A DNA stretch of 64,000 nt. Source: Arminella tubonensis. Its GTDB lineage: Bacteria; Pseudomonadota; Alphaproteobacteria; Rhizobiales; Rhizobiaceae. The DNA is taken from NCBI RefSeq assembly GCF_003240585.1, contig NZ_PCDP01000029.1, forward strand, positions 62,001 to 126,000, in the 5' to 3' direction. The notes under the pieces are model-generated. The model was not told where the DNA came from and did no database searches. It saw only the letters and a list, made by a program, of their open reading frames with translations. The position numbers and the translations under genes are program-made. This document shows, piece by piece, positions 9,707 to 18,388 of the stretch (positions within the stretch are counted from its first letter, which is position 1; every line of letters starts with the position of its first letter).

Positions 9707-10517
9707 CGGCAAAGCCTTTCCTTGTCTTCTGAAACCAAGCGAATCCCAGGTAAAAGACCACCACGCCAATAACAAGGCTGACGGCCCACGCCGTCCAGTC
9801 AATCGGGTCACCCCATAACAATGCCGCGCGAAGCTGCATGATGGGCAACGTAATCGGATTCCAGACCAGCATCGCTTGGTAAAGCGGTGGCAAGGATTCA
9901 ATTGGATAAAATACCGGTGCCAAAAACAACATGATCGTTGTTACCATTACGATCACCTGTGCAAAATCCCGAAGGAAAACTCCCAATGATGACAAAAGCC
10001 AACTTAGACCGAGTGCAATTAGAAGCATCGGCAACAATATAATAGGAATGAGCAAGCCACCCGTATGCAGCGCTGCACCAGAAAGCATGCAGAATATTAT
10101 CAGGACGAGCAGGCTGACCAGGAAATGGCCAAGCGCGGAACCCAGCGCCATCAGGGGGAGTATCTCCAGAGGGAATACCACCTTGGTAACGTAGTTTGGG
10201 TGGCTGACAATCAACGTCGGCGCCCGATTAAGACATTCCGCAAAAAGGGCGTGAACGATTAGCCCTGAGAAGAGCACGATAGCAAATCCGACCTTGCTCT
10301 CGTTGGCAATTCCCCAGCGCGCTTTGAAAGCCACACTGAAGACGAATGTGTAGATGGCCAACATCAAAAGGGGATTGAGAAGTGACCATGCGACGCCAAG
10401 GAAGGAGCCTTTGTATCGGCCGATGAAATCGCGCTTGATCAGTTCCCAAAGAAGCTCGCGGTGGCGCACCAGTGTTGAAAGCATGCCCGCCGGCTTTATG
10501 CTATGTTGGTTGATCAT
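9696..10517 (-). CDS. wzm: O-antigen ABC exporter permease Wzm
   Basis: At 273 residues this is a typical ABC-2 polysaccharide permease. It has the cytoplasmic entry motif RDFIGRYKGSFLGVAWSL near the N-terminus, about six hydrophobic segments, and a terminal segment ending LGFAWFQKTRKGFADVL. It forms the membrane channel for export of undecaprenyl-linked O-antigen with Wzt as its ATPase. It is the first recognisable gene of the minus-strand operon, so the main promoter should lie in the AT-richer region upstream of 10517. Confidence 0.93.
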   Translation of the reverse strand: MINQHSIKPAGMLSTLVRHRELLWELIKRDFIGRYKGSFLGVAWSLLNPLLMLAIYTFVFSVAFKARWGIANESKVGFAIVLFSGLIVHALFAECLNRAPTLIVSHPNYVTKVVFPLEILPLMALGSALGHFLVSLLVLIIFCMLSGAALHTGGLLIPIILLPMLLIALGLSWLLSSLGVFLRDFAQVIVMVTTIMLFLAPVFYPIESLPPLYQAMLVWNPITLPIMQLRAALLWGDPIDWTAWAVSLVIGVVVFYLGFAWFQKTRKGFADVL

Positions 10518-11271
10518 TCAAACGCGCCTATGCATTTTCGAAGTGATGAAGTTTTCCACGCACAGGCAACTATCAATTTGCGTTTCCTAAACATCTGATG
10601 ATGCATGGCCTCAGCATTGTTGGTGTTCGCAATAGCCAGCGCGCCAGCCTTTAAACAGCTATTTGGCTCGAAATCAATTCTTTGGGAGCGGGAACTTGAC
10701 TTTATTCCTTTGAGATCATGTGAGAATCCTGAGTCTCTTGGCGAGCCAATCTTCGGACTTCCCCTAGCGGCGAACCAACTCACCGAAATTCCGGATACTT
10801 TTTCAACACTTTGACTAAGTTTCAATGGCTGCAACGCCTTTTTAACGCTGTCGATTTGTGGCAATCGGCGGACAGCCAGGACATCGGTTGGGGACCCTTG
10901 TTTGATAACTAAGTTCTTCCGCTTCACATCAACTTCGGAGATTCGTCACTTCGGAGTAGCACCCGCCAGGGGATAGATTATACCCAATTGAATAGAGGGG
11001 ACTGGTAAGGGCTGTCGCAGCGACCACCTCACGCTATGTGCTCTGCAAGCACCGCGCAGGCTAGTTCGGCGGCACTTGCCGCCCCGAGAGTCGTCAAATT
11101 GCGGTCGTCGGCGAACGCCGTAGTAATCGAATAGCATGCCGACCAGAATCGCCATCTGAAACTCCGCCGCGACTCCGAATGGCTTTTCCTTAAATCCGGC
11201 GAAGGTGTTCTGAAAGATTGGTCGGACCGGTGCCCGTGGGGCCACTCAAGGCCGCCAAAGGCCATTGGACG
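10518..11271. other. Long region upstream of the O-antigen operon, no secure gene
   Basis: No convincing intact gene lies here. The first 400 bases are visibly AT-richer than the surroundings and are the likely promoter area for wzm. A minus-strand frame at 10514-10927 (GTG start, 137 residues, Ser/Lys-rich) overlaps the wzm start as ATGA but resembles nothing I know. Between about 11030 and 11240 on the minus strand, two overlapping frames read like halves of one shifted gene (AEFQMAILVGMLFDYYG in one, AFADDRNLTTLGAASAAEL in the next). This suggests a frameshifted remnant of unknown family. Confidence 0.4.
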
Positions 11272-12204
11272 CTACTTCAGCGGGTCGCCGCAGATTTCCT
11301 GGACGAGTTGTTGAAGAATCGTGACCCGTTCGATCAACCATTCAAGTTCTTGGATCGTGATTGTGTACTTGGAGGAATAGCGCGCCTCGACGTAGGCGCG
11401 CGATAGCAACTCAAATCGGCGGCGATCAATTCGGGTGTCGCGCGGCCAAGCGGCAATCAGTCCGGAATCGATGTCCTCCGCCCTGGATCGAAGCATCTTA
11501 AGGCGGTGCGATTTGGGACTGTAAAGCGTAATGGTTAATAAGAAACAGTGGTAAGACCGTTCGGTCGCTTGGTGGAGATTAAACGCAGCGTGGCTGAACA
11601 TTCCATCGGCAACAGCGGTTTCCGCTTGCTTCATACAATATGACGCATCTTCAAACCATTTTGAAAAATTGGCTTGCGCCTCCGTTCTGGCTTCCTCCGG
11701 CGTCAGCGGTTTCGGCTCGGCAAGCGGATGCCCCGGTGCCTCATAGAGGATGTTGCCATCGCGGGCGATGTCGCTGAAGAACGGCCGGCCGCGTGCCAAT
11801 TGATCGTTGACGTCCGCGAGGCTGTGAACGATCGGGACGACGGGCGTGCGGATATGATGGGCGATCTGCGCCTGGATGAGACGCTCGTCGAGAGCAAGCC
11901 AAAGATCTTCTTCCTGGGCAAAGCTTTCACGATTGACGACGATCAGAAGATCATAGTCGGAACGGTAGCCGCTGGCGCGATCCTCGACCCAATCGCCGCG
12001 GGCATAGGAGCCGTAAAGAATGACCTTCAGGACCTTGCCGCCAGTTTTGCGATCGGACTGCTTGTGCGCCTGGAAGGTCTGTACCTCGTCGAACAGGATC
12101 TCCAGCACGCGGGCAAGCTCACGTCTCTTGTTGGCGGGTAGATGGTCGAGCGCATCGGTCAATGTCAAAGCCGCATCAAAGTCTTCATTGGGAATCGTAT
12201 CCAT
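11272..12204 (-). CDS. Fused nucleotidyltransferase-HEPN protein
   Basis: The N-terminal domain (about residues 15-150) is a minimal nucleotidyltransferase with LYGSYARGDW and YRSDYDLLIV, the GS-x-DxD metal site. The C-terminal domain (about 175-300) is an all-helical HEPN domain with FSHAAFNLHQATERSYHCFLL. In two-gene MNT/HEPN pairs the HEPN protein is a toxin, usually an RNase, and the MNT partner AMPylates and silences it. Here both are in one 310-residue chain, as in a known single-chain class. The HEPN active-site spacing is not the classical R-x4-6-H, so toxicity is uncertain. There is no clear partner gene on either side. Confidence 0.85.
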   Translation of the reverse strand: MDTIPNEDFDAALTLTDALDHLPANKRRELARVLEILFDEVQTFQAHKQSDRKTGGKVLKVILYGSYARGDWVEDRASGYRSDYDLLIVVNRESFAQEEDLWLALDERLIQAQIAHHIRTPVVPIVHSLADVNDQLARGRPFFSDIARDGNILYEAPGHPLAEPKPLTPEEARTEAQANFSKWFEDASYCMKQAETAVADGMFSHAAFNLHQATERSYHCFLLTITLYSPKSHRLKMLRSRAEDIDSGLIAAWPRDTRIDRRRFELLSRAYVEARYSSKYTITIQELEWLIERVTILQQLVQEICGDPLK

Positions 12205-12392
12205 CTTAGCGGCTCACTGTTGACAAAGGACATAATCTTTTTACGTGCATTTATCAGGAAAGGCAACCACGATTAAGTAATCGTCACGCTGGCTGCCGCA
12301 CAAAGGCATCAATGTCCAGTCAGCGCGACGACAGATACGACGCTGTCCACTGTTCAACGCTTGCTCAATCGTGCTCGGCAACGGAAGTTGGC

Positions 12393-13060
12393 TCAGAATT
12401 TCACCACGATACCCAAGCTGAGGACCCACATTTCGCGATAGCAGAAATCTGGCCGGAAATCAGACACTCCGGGTCTTCGCCCGTCGCTGGTGAGGGCGGA
12501 TAAGAAAGCGAGATTATGCGGATGTATTCGCGCTCCGCCGGCCGGAGTGGCTGACGGCGCTCTGCTAGTGTTGTGAGGCAGACACCTTCTCAAGCCCCGC
12601 CGCTCGAAACCAGGACCACAAGCGCGTTCCCAAATGGCGCCGGACATTTGGTTATCATCAGAAAGCGCATCGAGCAGACGCCACGTCAGTTTTGGATCCC
12701 GCGGCTGATACTGCCAAACCGAGATATCGACCTCCTTCACGGCAACAAGCCCGCCCGGTTTTACGACGCGGCAGAGCTCCATGATTGCATGGGTGAGTTC
12801 TTCGTCGCTCAGATACTGAATGACGTTCGCGCTCCAAACCGCATCGAACGTACCGTCGCATACGGCAGCGCGATAATGTCACCGGTTCGCGCGCCTATCG
12901 AACAGGCAAACTGCCGGTTTGCAATCAAGCCTTCGATTGCTGCGACGTTTCCAGTGCCAGATCCAGAGCCTCGATATGTCCCTCGACGCCCAGCCATGTA
13001 ATGCACATCAAGATGTCCACCGGCGCTGAGCTTGTCCTCGGCTTCTCTCACCTTTTGACA
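12393..13060 (-). pseudogene. SAM methyltransferase remnant with several frameshifts
   Basis: Pieces of one class I (UbiE/arsenite-type) methyltransferase lie in order but in different minus-strand frames. The order is GSGSGTGNVAA (SAM loop, about 12960), GTFDAVWSANVIQYLSDEEL (about 12820), MELCRVVKPGGLVAVKEVD (about 12770), TTLAERRQPLRPAEREY (about 12540), and the typical C-terminal FRPDFCYREMWVLSLG (about 12420). At least three frame changes separate them, so no functional protein can be made. It runs directly on from a LysR fragment at its upstream end. Confidence 0.75.
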
Positions 13061-13078
13061 CACGAGACATATCCGCAA

Positions 13079-13354
13079 TATCCGAAAAGCTTTTGAAATC
13101 TGCGAGTAGATTGCTTGGCCAGCGTCTGTCGCGGTGATCTCGTTGCCGGTCCTGGTGAAGAGCTGTTTGCCCAACCATTGCTCCAGATTCTTGACCTGTT
13201 GGCTTATGGCTGCAGGCGACACAGCCAACTCTTTTGCCGCCAATGTGAAGCTGGCCGTTCGGTAACCCCGCTCGATGCCCGATATCCGATATTCATGCGG
13301 TGATGCTGGGTCTGGTCGAAATCGCCTCATACCAGTGTCTGAGAGCCCTAGCAT
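13079..13354 (-). pseudogene. Truncated LysR-family DNA-binding domain
   Basis: The frame contains a LysR winged-helix core (RTASFTLAAKELAVSPAAIS, QQVKNLEQWLGKQLFTRTG) and ends its homology after about SKAFRIL. No effector-binding domain follows; the reading frame runs into the methyltransferase remnant. The residues before RTASF do not fit the family, which suggests a second frameshift near the start. It is probably the leftover of a regulator of the adjacent lost gene. Confidence 0.7.
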
Positions 13355-13537
13355 CTTCAGGAACGGGCATGCCGAAGGCGCGGGATTACGCTAAGGAGAT
13401 ACAATTTCTATTGATTGTGGGTAGCAAGGCCTAGAGGGCCTCATTCAGGCAAGGGGGTTGGGCGTGGTGCCGAGGCAGGGCAGGGCGGTGTTGTCGATTC
13501 GTTCGGGAGGGCTGGAAGCAAGCTTTAGATGTCGACG

Positions 13538-14614
13538 CTAGCGTTCAATCACCAGATTGCTAAGTGGTTTCGAACAGCATGGCAGGAAGAGGCCGGCATT
13601 GATCTCACGCTGGCGGATACCACCGCTATGCTTCATGTCGACGGTGCCGCTGAGCAGCTTCGACTTGCAGGTTCCGCACAGACCGCTCGAGCAGGAAGAC
13701 GGCATCTTCACTCCGGCCTTCTTGGCACAGGCAAGGACCGTCTGATTTGCCCCTACGTCGATCGTGCGACCTTGCCTTGAGAACTCAACCTTGAAGATTT
13801 CGCTCTTCGCCTCGTCAATCAGCGGAACGGGCGCGTCGTCAAGCACTGCTGCGTCAAAGCTTTCTTCGATGTAACTCTCGATAGGGACACCAAGTTCTCC
13901 CGAGATCTTCCGGGCAGCCGCCATAAAGGGTGCCGGGCCGCAGCACATGACGGTTCGCTTGGAGAGATCAGGCACGACAAGCTGGAACAACTCGCGCGAT
14001 ATCCGTCCGCTCAATCCCGGCCACCACGTCTCTCCACCCAGCTCCTCCGGAAGGAAGTAAAGGCGAAACCCCTTGAGCCGCGTGGCCAGGTTTGCCAGTT
14101 CGCTGCGGAAGATCAGGTCCGTCGGCGTTTGACCCGCATGCAGGAAGATTACGTCAACTGGCAGCGCTGCATCGCCGAGTTCCCGCGCCATGGACATGAC
14201 GGGGGTGATGCCTGATCCGCCGCTGAGGAACAGATATTTCTGATTGGCGGCGGCCGGCTGGATGAACTGCCCGAGGGGTCCGCTTGCCCGCACGCGTCCC
14301 CCTGGAGCCAGGTTGTCGTGAAGCCAGTTGGACACGGTGCCGCCCGTAACGCGCTTCACCGTTACGGATATCGCGTTTGTGCGCATTGGAGACGAGGAGA
14401 TGCTGTAGCAGCGTGTTTCCAGCTCGGCACCAGTCGCTATATCGAAGGCGAAATACTGGCCGGCAGAAAATGCGATGTGCTTTCCACCTTCTGCGACAAA
14501 GGTGAAGGTCTTCACATCGTGTGTTTCCTGGTGGACGTCGACGCATAGCAGCTCGCTGTCGACATCAGGGTTCCAGTATTTCCGATTGCCGGGCGAGCCG
14601 ACCGAATCCATCAT
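13538..14614 (-). CDS. gbcB: Reductase of a betaine-type Rieske monooxygenase
   Basis: This 358-residue electron-transfer chain passes electrons from NAD(P)H through FAD and a plant-type 2Fe-2S centre to the oxygenase. It has RCYSISSSP (FAD binding), FLSGGSGITPVMSMA (nucleotide binding), CCGPAPFMAAA, and a C-terminal ferredoxin domain with SSCSSGLCGTCKS and a distal PCC. I start at the ATG at 14614, which follows the gbcA stop by one base (TAG-A-ATG). The in-frame extension upstream is read from inside gbcA and is not protein-like. It forms a two-gene operon with gbcA. Confidence 0.9.
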   Translation of the reverse strand: MMDSVGSPGNRKYWNPDVDSELLCVDVHQETHDVKTFTFVAEGGKHIAFSAGQYFAFDIATGAELETRCYSISSSPMRTNAISVTVKRVTGGTVSNWLHDNLAPGGRVRASGPLGQFIQPAAANQKYLFLSGGSGITPVMSMARELGDAALPVDVIFLHAGQTPTDLIFRSELANLATRLKGFRLYFLPEELGGETWWPGLSGRISRELFQLVVPDLSKRTVMCCGPAPFMAAARKISGELGVPIESYIEESFDAAVLDDAPVPLIDEAKSEIFKVEFSRQGRTIDVGANQTVLACAKKAGVKMPSSCSSGLCGTCKSKLLSGTVDMKHSGGIRQREINAGLFLPCCSKPLSNLVIER

Positions 14615-14615
14615 T

Positions 14616-15869
14616 CTAGTATCCATGGGCGCGCATCCGCTCGATGTACCATGTCGCGAAATTGTCCAATTGCGGCTCGGTGAAGCGCGAATACGGACCC
14701 GGATCGTACGCCGGGTCCTCAACGCCGGACTGAGAACGCGCGACCAGCTCTGCGTCCTGCTCGGTCGTTGCAATCCAGACCTCGGTCAGCTTGTTGAGGT
14801 CATAGTCGACGCCCTCGACCGCATCCTTGTGAACGAGCCATTTCGTGCGCACCAGGGTGCGGTTTGCAGAGAGCGGAACGACCATCGCTGTCACCGCATG
14901 GTCGCCCATGAAGTGGCTCCAGCAATTGTGGCCCCAGAGGTGCGTGTCGCCGAGATCCTTGCGCGTCATCTTGCCGAGAAGCTTCGAGGAGGCGGCTGTC
15001 GCGTCCCGCGTTTGCGATTCGCCCGCGCCTGCGATGATCAGACGCTGCGTTCGAAAGTTTGTCGCGTGGCCGCAAACCTGCTCAACAACCCCGGAAGGAT
15101 GGCCCTCTGCCTCCCACGCCTGCGTACGCTCGGCATAGAGTCGCAGATGCCGCTCCGCTTCGGCACGGTCCTCTTCGTTGAGCGTTGCGGGATCGAAGCC
15201 GAAATCGAGATCGATGAAGGAGACGCAGAGCTCCGGATGATTGGCCGCGCAATGATAGCACTCGCGATTGTTCTCCATGGTGAGCTTCCAATTGCCATGC
15301 TCGATGACATCGGTCTGATGAGCGACTTTCGCATTTCGGATGTCATAGGGGGCAAGGCGCTCGTCCACCACCTCCTCGAGAGTGATGACATCATCAGGCG
15401 GAGTGTCCGACAGGCAAACATAAATTAATCCACCGATCGACTTGAAGTTGACGGGCTTCAGGTTCCGACAGGACTTGTCGAAGTCCGTCCCCATGTGGGG
15501 CGCGTGCACAAGCTCGCCCGATAGTTCGTAAGTCCACTGATGATACGGACAGACGAGTTTCGAGATGACGGTCGATCCACCGTCGAGGAGCCGACTACCC
15601 CGGTGCCGACAGACGTTATGCAAGACGCGAACGTATTCGTCGTCGTCCCTCAGGAGGATCAGGCTTGTCGCACCGATGTCGATGACCGTGGCATCTCCGG
15701 CGTCCGGAACATCACATTCAAGACCGACATAGATCCAGTGCTTGCGAAAGAACACGTCCAGGTCCGCCTCAAAGACGTCATCGCGCGTATAGAGGCCGGC
15801 TGGCAGCGAATAGCCCTCGGCCCGCGAATCGAGGACCGAAGAGATCGAAGACGGAAACGTGTTTAGCAT
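14616..15869 (-). CDS. gbcA: Rieske oxygenase subunit, glycine betaine monooxygenase type
   Basis: The 417-residue protein has a Rieske 2Fe-2S site (CRHRGSRLL with CPYHQWTY, about residues 87-113) and the mononuclear iron site NNRECYHCAANHPEL (about 205-220). Overall it matches the GbcA/BmoA group, which demethylates glycine betaine to dimethylglycine and formaldehyde. Related enzymes act on stachydrine or carnitine, so the exact betaine is an inference. A LysR gene is divergent, with 119 bases between, as expected for a substrate-induced operon. Confidence 0.88.
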   Translation of the reverse strand: MLNTFPSSISSVLDSRAEGYSLPAGLYTRDDVFEADLDVFFRKHWIYVGLECDVPDAGDATVIDIGATSLILLRDDDEYVRVLHNVCRHRGSRLLDGGSTVISKLVCPYHQWTYELSGELVHAPHMGTDFDKSCRNLKPVNFKSIGGLIYVCLSDTPPDDVITLEEVVDERLAPYDIRNAKVAHQTDVIEHGNWKLTMENNRECYHCAANHPELCVSFIDLDFGFDPATLNEEDRAEAERHLRLYAERTQAWEAEGHPSGVVEQVCGHATNFRTQRLIIAGAGESQTRDATAASSKLLGKMTRKDLGDTHLWGHNCWSHFMGDHAVTAMVVPLSANRTLVRTKWLVHKDAVEGVDYDLNKLTEVWIATTEQDAELVARSQSGVEDPAYDPGPYSRFTEPQLDNFATWYIERMRAHGY

Positions 15870-15945
15870 GACCTCTCCTTATGCGATAAAGCGCAAGAAT
15901 GAGTTCAAAACCACTTTGCTTCAACGGCAGAAATTATTGCGGGTG

Positions 15946-15964
15946 ACATAACTAAATGTTATGT
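15946..15964. promoter_or_regulatory. Palindromic operator between gbcA and the LysR gene
   Basis: ACATAAC-TAAAT-GTTATGT is a perfect inverted repeat with 7-base arms and a 5-base spacer. It lies 25 bases before the LysR start and 77 bases before gbcA. It contains the T-N11-A form common in LysR boxes. It is the obvious binding site for the adjacent regulator and would control both directions. Confidence 0.65.
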
Positions 15965-15988
15965 GTTCGCCTGCCTTGAGGTTCACCC

Positions 15989-16882
15989 ATGCAGCTACGC
16001 AAGAGACTGCCCTCGTTGACCGCTCTTGTTGCACTCGAAGCAACGATACGACATCGCAGCGTCACCGCTGCGGCCAAGGAGCTTGGCGTCACTCAAGCTG
16101 CCGTCAGCCGTCAGATCGCCCTTCTCGAAGAGGATTTCGGCAGATCGCTCTTCCATCGTGGCCACCGATCCATCGAGCCGACGCCGGCGTGTCTCCACCT
16201 CGGTGCGACACTCGCGGACAGCTTTTCCAATATTGCCGACAGCGTTGATACGATGCGGGCGACAGCGACCGACATCGTAACGATCGGTGCGACAATTGCG
16301 TTCTCGTCCTTTTGGCTTCTCCCCAAGATAGCCGAGCTGCGCAAACTCGATCCGAATATCCAGATCAGGGTGATCTCACAAGACAGCAAGATTGATCTCA
16401 ACACCGGGGTCGTGGATATCGCTATCAGATACGGATCGCCTCCATTCAATGACGGAACCGTCTTGGCATCCTGTGACGACAGTATTTTTCCGGTTTGCTC
16501 GCCCGAGTATGCCGCTTCCCATCTCGGCCGAGATTTTCCGGACGGCGACTATGAGCTCATCGAAACCGACGTTCCGGATAGGAGCTGGTATAGATGGGAC
16601 GACTGGTTCGCCCGCCTCGGCCGGAAGCCCGGAAACTTGCGATCGATGCTTCGCTTTAGCCACTATACCGAGGCAATAACTGCAGCGAGAGCAGGACAGG
16701 GCGTCGCTTTAGGTTGGGACACGCTCATCAAAACCTTTCTTGCAGACGGCAGTCTCGTCAAGCTTGGCGACGTCAAGATTCCGGCAGAAGGACGACATAA
16801 TATTTTGGTGCCGATAAACACAAAGCGCTCTACGATGGCGGACTTCACCGCGGGCTGGCTGATGCAAGCTTTTCAACGATAG
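15989..16882 (+). CDS. LysR-family regulator (GcvA-like), divergent from gbcAB
   Basis: The N-terminal winged helix covers residues 5-65 (AAKELGVTQAAVSRQIALLE). The remaining 230 residues form a type 2 periplasmic-binding-like effector domain, with the GcvA-type ending HNILVPINTKRSTMADFTAGWL. The 297-residue length is normal. It most likely activates the betaine monooxygenase operon in response to its substrate; this follows from the divergent arrangement and the shared palindrome at 15946-15964. No feature suggests damage. Confidence 0.9.
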   Translation: MQLRKRLPSLTALVALEATIRHRSVTAAAKELGVTQAAVSRQIALLEEDFGRSLFHRGHRSIEPTPACLHLGATLADSFSNIADSVDTMRATATDIVTIGATIAFSSFWLLPKIAELRKLDPNIQIRVISQDSKIDLNTGVVDIAIRYGSPPFNDGTVLASCDDSIFPVCSPEYAASHLGRDFPDGDYELIETDVPDRSWYRWDDWFARLGRKPGNLRSMLRFSHYTEAITAARAGQGVALGWDTLIKTFLADGSLVKLGDVKIPAEGRHNILVPINTKRSTMADFTAGWLMQAFQR

Positions 16883-17163
16883 CACCGTGAAAATTGGCTT
16901 CGTTGGCGCGCTCATCGATCCGATGCGTTTCATTGTCGCTGCTGCCCGCGGGTAAGTTGACAGGCCGAGATGTTCGCTGCCGGGGTCCGGCAATGGGTCA
17001 ACGCGCGACCTCATTGGAGGCCTCAAACGTGCCAGGAGCAGAATGTCGAGCCGATCCTTGCTGTCCGCTTTTTTCATCTTGGCGAACACCGATTGGTGAG
17101 ATGTCTCAATCAACCGAACTTGCGTAAGATGCGTTCGCGTTCTCGCTCAGAAAGGAAAGTGCC

Positions 17164-18051
17164 ATGACTAATCGCAAAATTTCAGCAAAGCTATTGGCGG
17201 CAACTACTTTGATGGTCGCATACCAAGGACTTGCTTTTGCGCAGATGCCGCAGCAACAACCGGATGCGAAAGCCTTCAAACTGGGGAAATTCGACATTGT
17301 CGCCCTTCACGACGCCCAGTTTGTCCAACCCAATGACGGCAAGATATTTGGTCTTGACCATAGCCCGGCCGAAGTCGCGGATTTGCTTAAGGCTGCGGGC
17401 GCGCCAACAGATACCGTCACCCTCAGCGTCGACGCTCTACTGGTCAAGTCGGACCGGCACCTCATCTTGATCGATACCGGCGTCGGCGGCGCACTTCAGG
17501 GCAGTCTGGCAAAAGCCGGGTATCGCGCCGATGCAGTCGACGAAATCCTGATCACCCATTCACATCCGGATCATGTTGGCGGGCTGGTTGTGGATGGAAA
17601 GCTCGCTTTTCCAAATGCCACGATCCGCATGTCGGAAGTGGAGTGGTCAGATGCCAAGGCAAACGGAAAGCTTGCAGACATCGTCAAGGCCATCGCGGAC
17701 CATATCAAGACGTTCAAACCTGGCGGTCAGGTTGCTCCCGGTATCACATCCGTGGCCTTGAGTGGTCACACGCCTGGCCACGTCGGTTATCAGATCGAAT
17801 CCGGAAAGGAGAGGCTGTTCGATATTGGCGACACCGTTCACAGCTCGATCATTTCGCTTGCCAAGCCAGATTGGGGGATTTCGTTCGATGGCGACAAGCC
17901 GGAGGCCGAGCGGAACCGCGTCAAGACGCTGAGCACGCTCGCCAAAAGCCACGAGAGGATTTTCGCCCCGCACTTTCCGTTTCCTGGCGTGGGATACATC
18001 TCGGCGGAGGGCGACCACTTCAAATGGACCGCGAATGACAAGGCCGAGTAG
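17164..18051 (+). CDS. Exported metallo-beta-lactamase-fold hydrolase
   Basis: A signal peptide of about 26 residues (cleavage near AFAQ) precedes the hydrolase. The zinc-binding HSHPDHVGG is at about residues 136-144, with the later ligands in SGHTPGHVG and the aspartate in DIGDTVH. The closing histidine lies in APHFPFPGVG. This is the pattern of the periplasmic quorum-lactonase-like or glyoxalase II-like group, but the substrate cannot be read. It stands alone on the plus strand after the LysR gene (281 bases) and is preceded by AAAGGAAAG as ribosome site. Confidence 0.88.
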   Translation: MTNRKISAKLLAATTLMVAYQGLAFAQMPQQQPDAKAFKLGKFDIVALHDAQFVQPNDGKIFGLDHSPAEVADLLKAAGAPTDTVTLSVDALLVKSDRHLILIDTGVGGALQGSLAKAGYRADAVDEILITHSHPDHVGGLVVDGKLAFPNATIRMSEVEWSDAKANGKLADIVKAIADHIKTFKPGGQVAPGITSVALSGHTPGHVGYQIESGKERLFDIGDTVHSSIISLAKPDWGISFDGDKPEAERNRVKTLSTLAKSHERIFAPHFPFPGVGYISAEGDHFKWTANDKAE

Positions 18052-18288
18052 TCGTAAATAAATCGTGTTGGTTCCGACTGTCGCCCCATCCTCTCTGCGA
18101 TCCCTTCTCGAAGCATCTACGACAATGAATTGCGACCGCGGCAGTCAGAAAAGCGAATGTCTTCTGTTGCCGATCGATCGCCCCGACGCTATGTTGCCGA
18201 TGTCGGAAAAGGCATGACTTGGTGTGGTTGGCCCAAGTCCTTTCGGAAACGGAAGCTCTGTTCCTTGCCTCGTGCATGAGTTCTCCAC

Positions 18289-18332
18289 GACGAACAACGG
18301 ACGCTGCTCAATCAAGCGTCCTATTGTTCGTC
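18289..18332. promoter_or_regulatory. Large inverted repeat upstream of the FAD monooxygenase
   Basis: Two 17-18 base arms, GACGAACAACGGACGCT and AGCGTCCTATTGTTCGTC, face each other across 9 bases with one small mismatch. The repeat sits 57-100 bases before the start codon. It is either an operator for an unlinked regulator or an RNA hairpin in the leader. The rest of the 337-base gap (18052-18388) shows no gene. Confidence 0.5.
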
Positions 18333-18388
18333 CGTGTGGTTGTCAAAACGACGAACCGCTCCGGTCGAACGACCACAAGGAGTAGTTC

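Noticed and set aside
9707..9901. N-terminal extension of the Wzt frame
   Set aside because: These 65 residues are wzm sequence in another frame. The conserved Wzt start is at 9706.
18321..18345. ATTGTTCGTCCGTGTGG before the FAD hydroxylase as another element copy
   Set aside because: It is part of the long inverted repeat, and the AAGGTGT core does not match.
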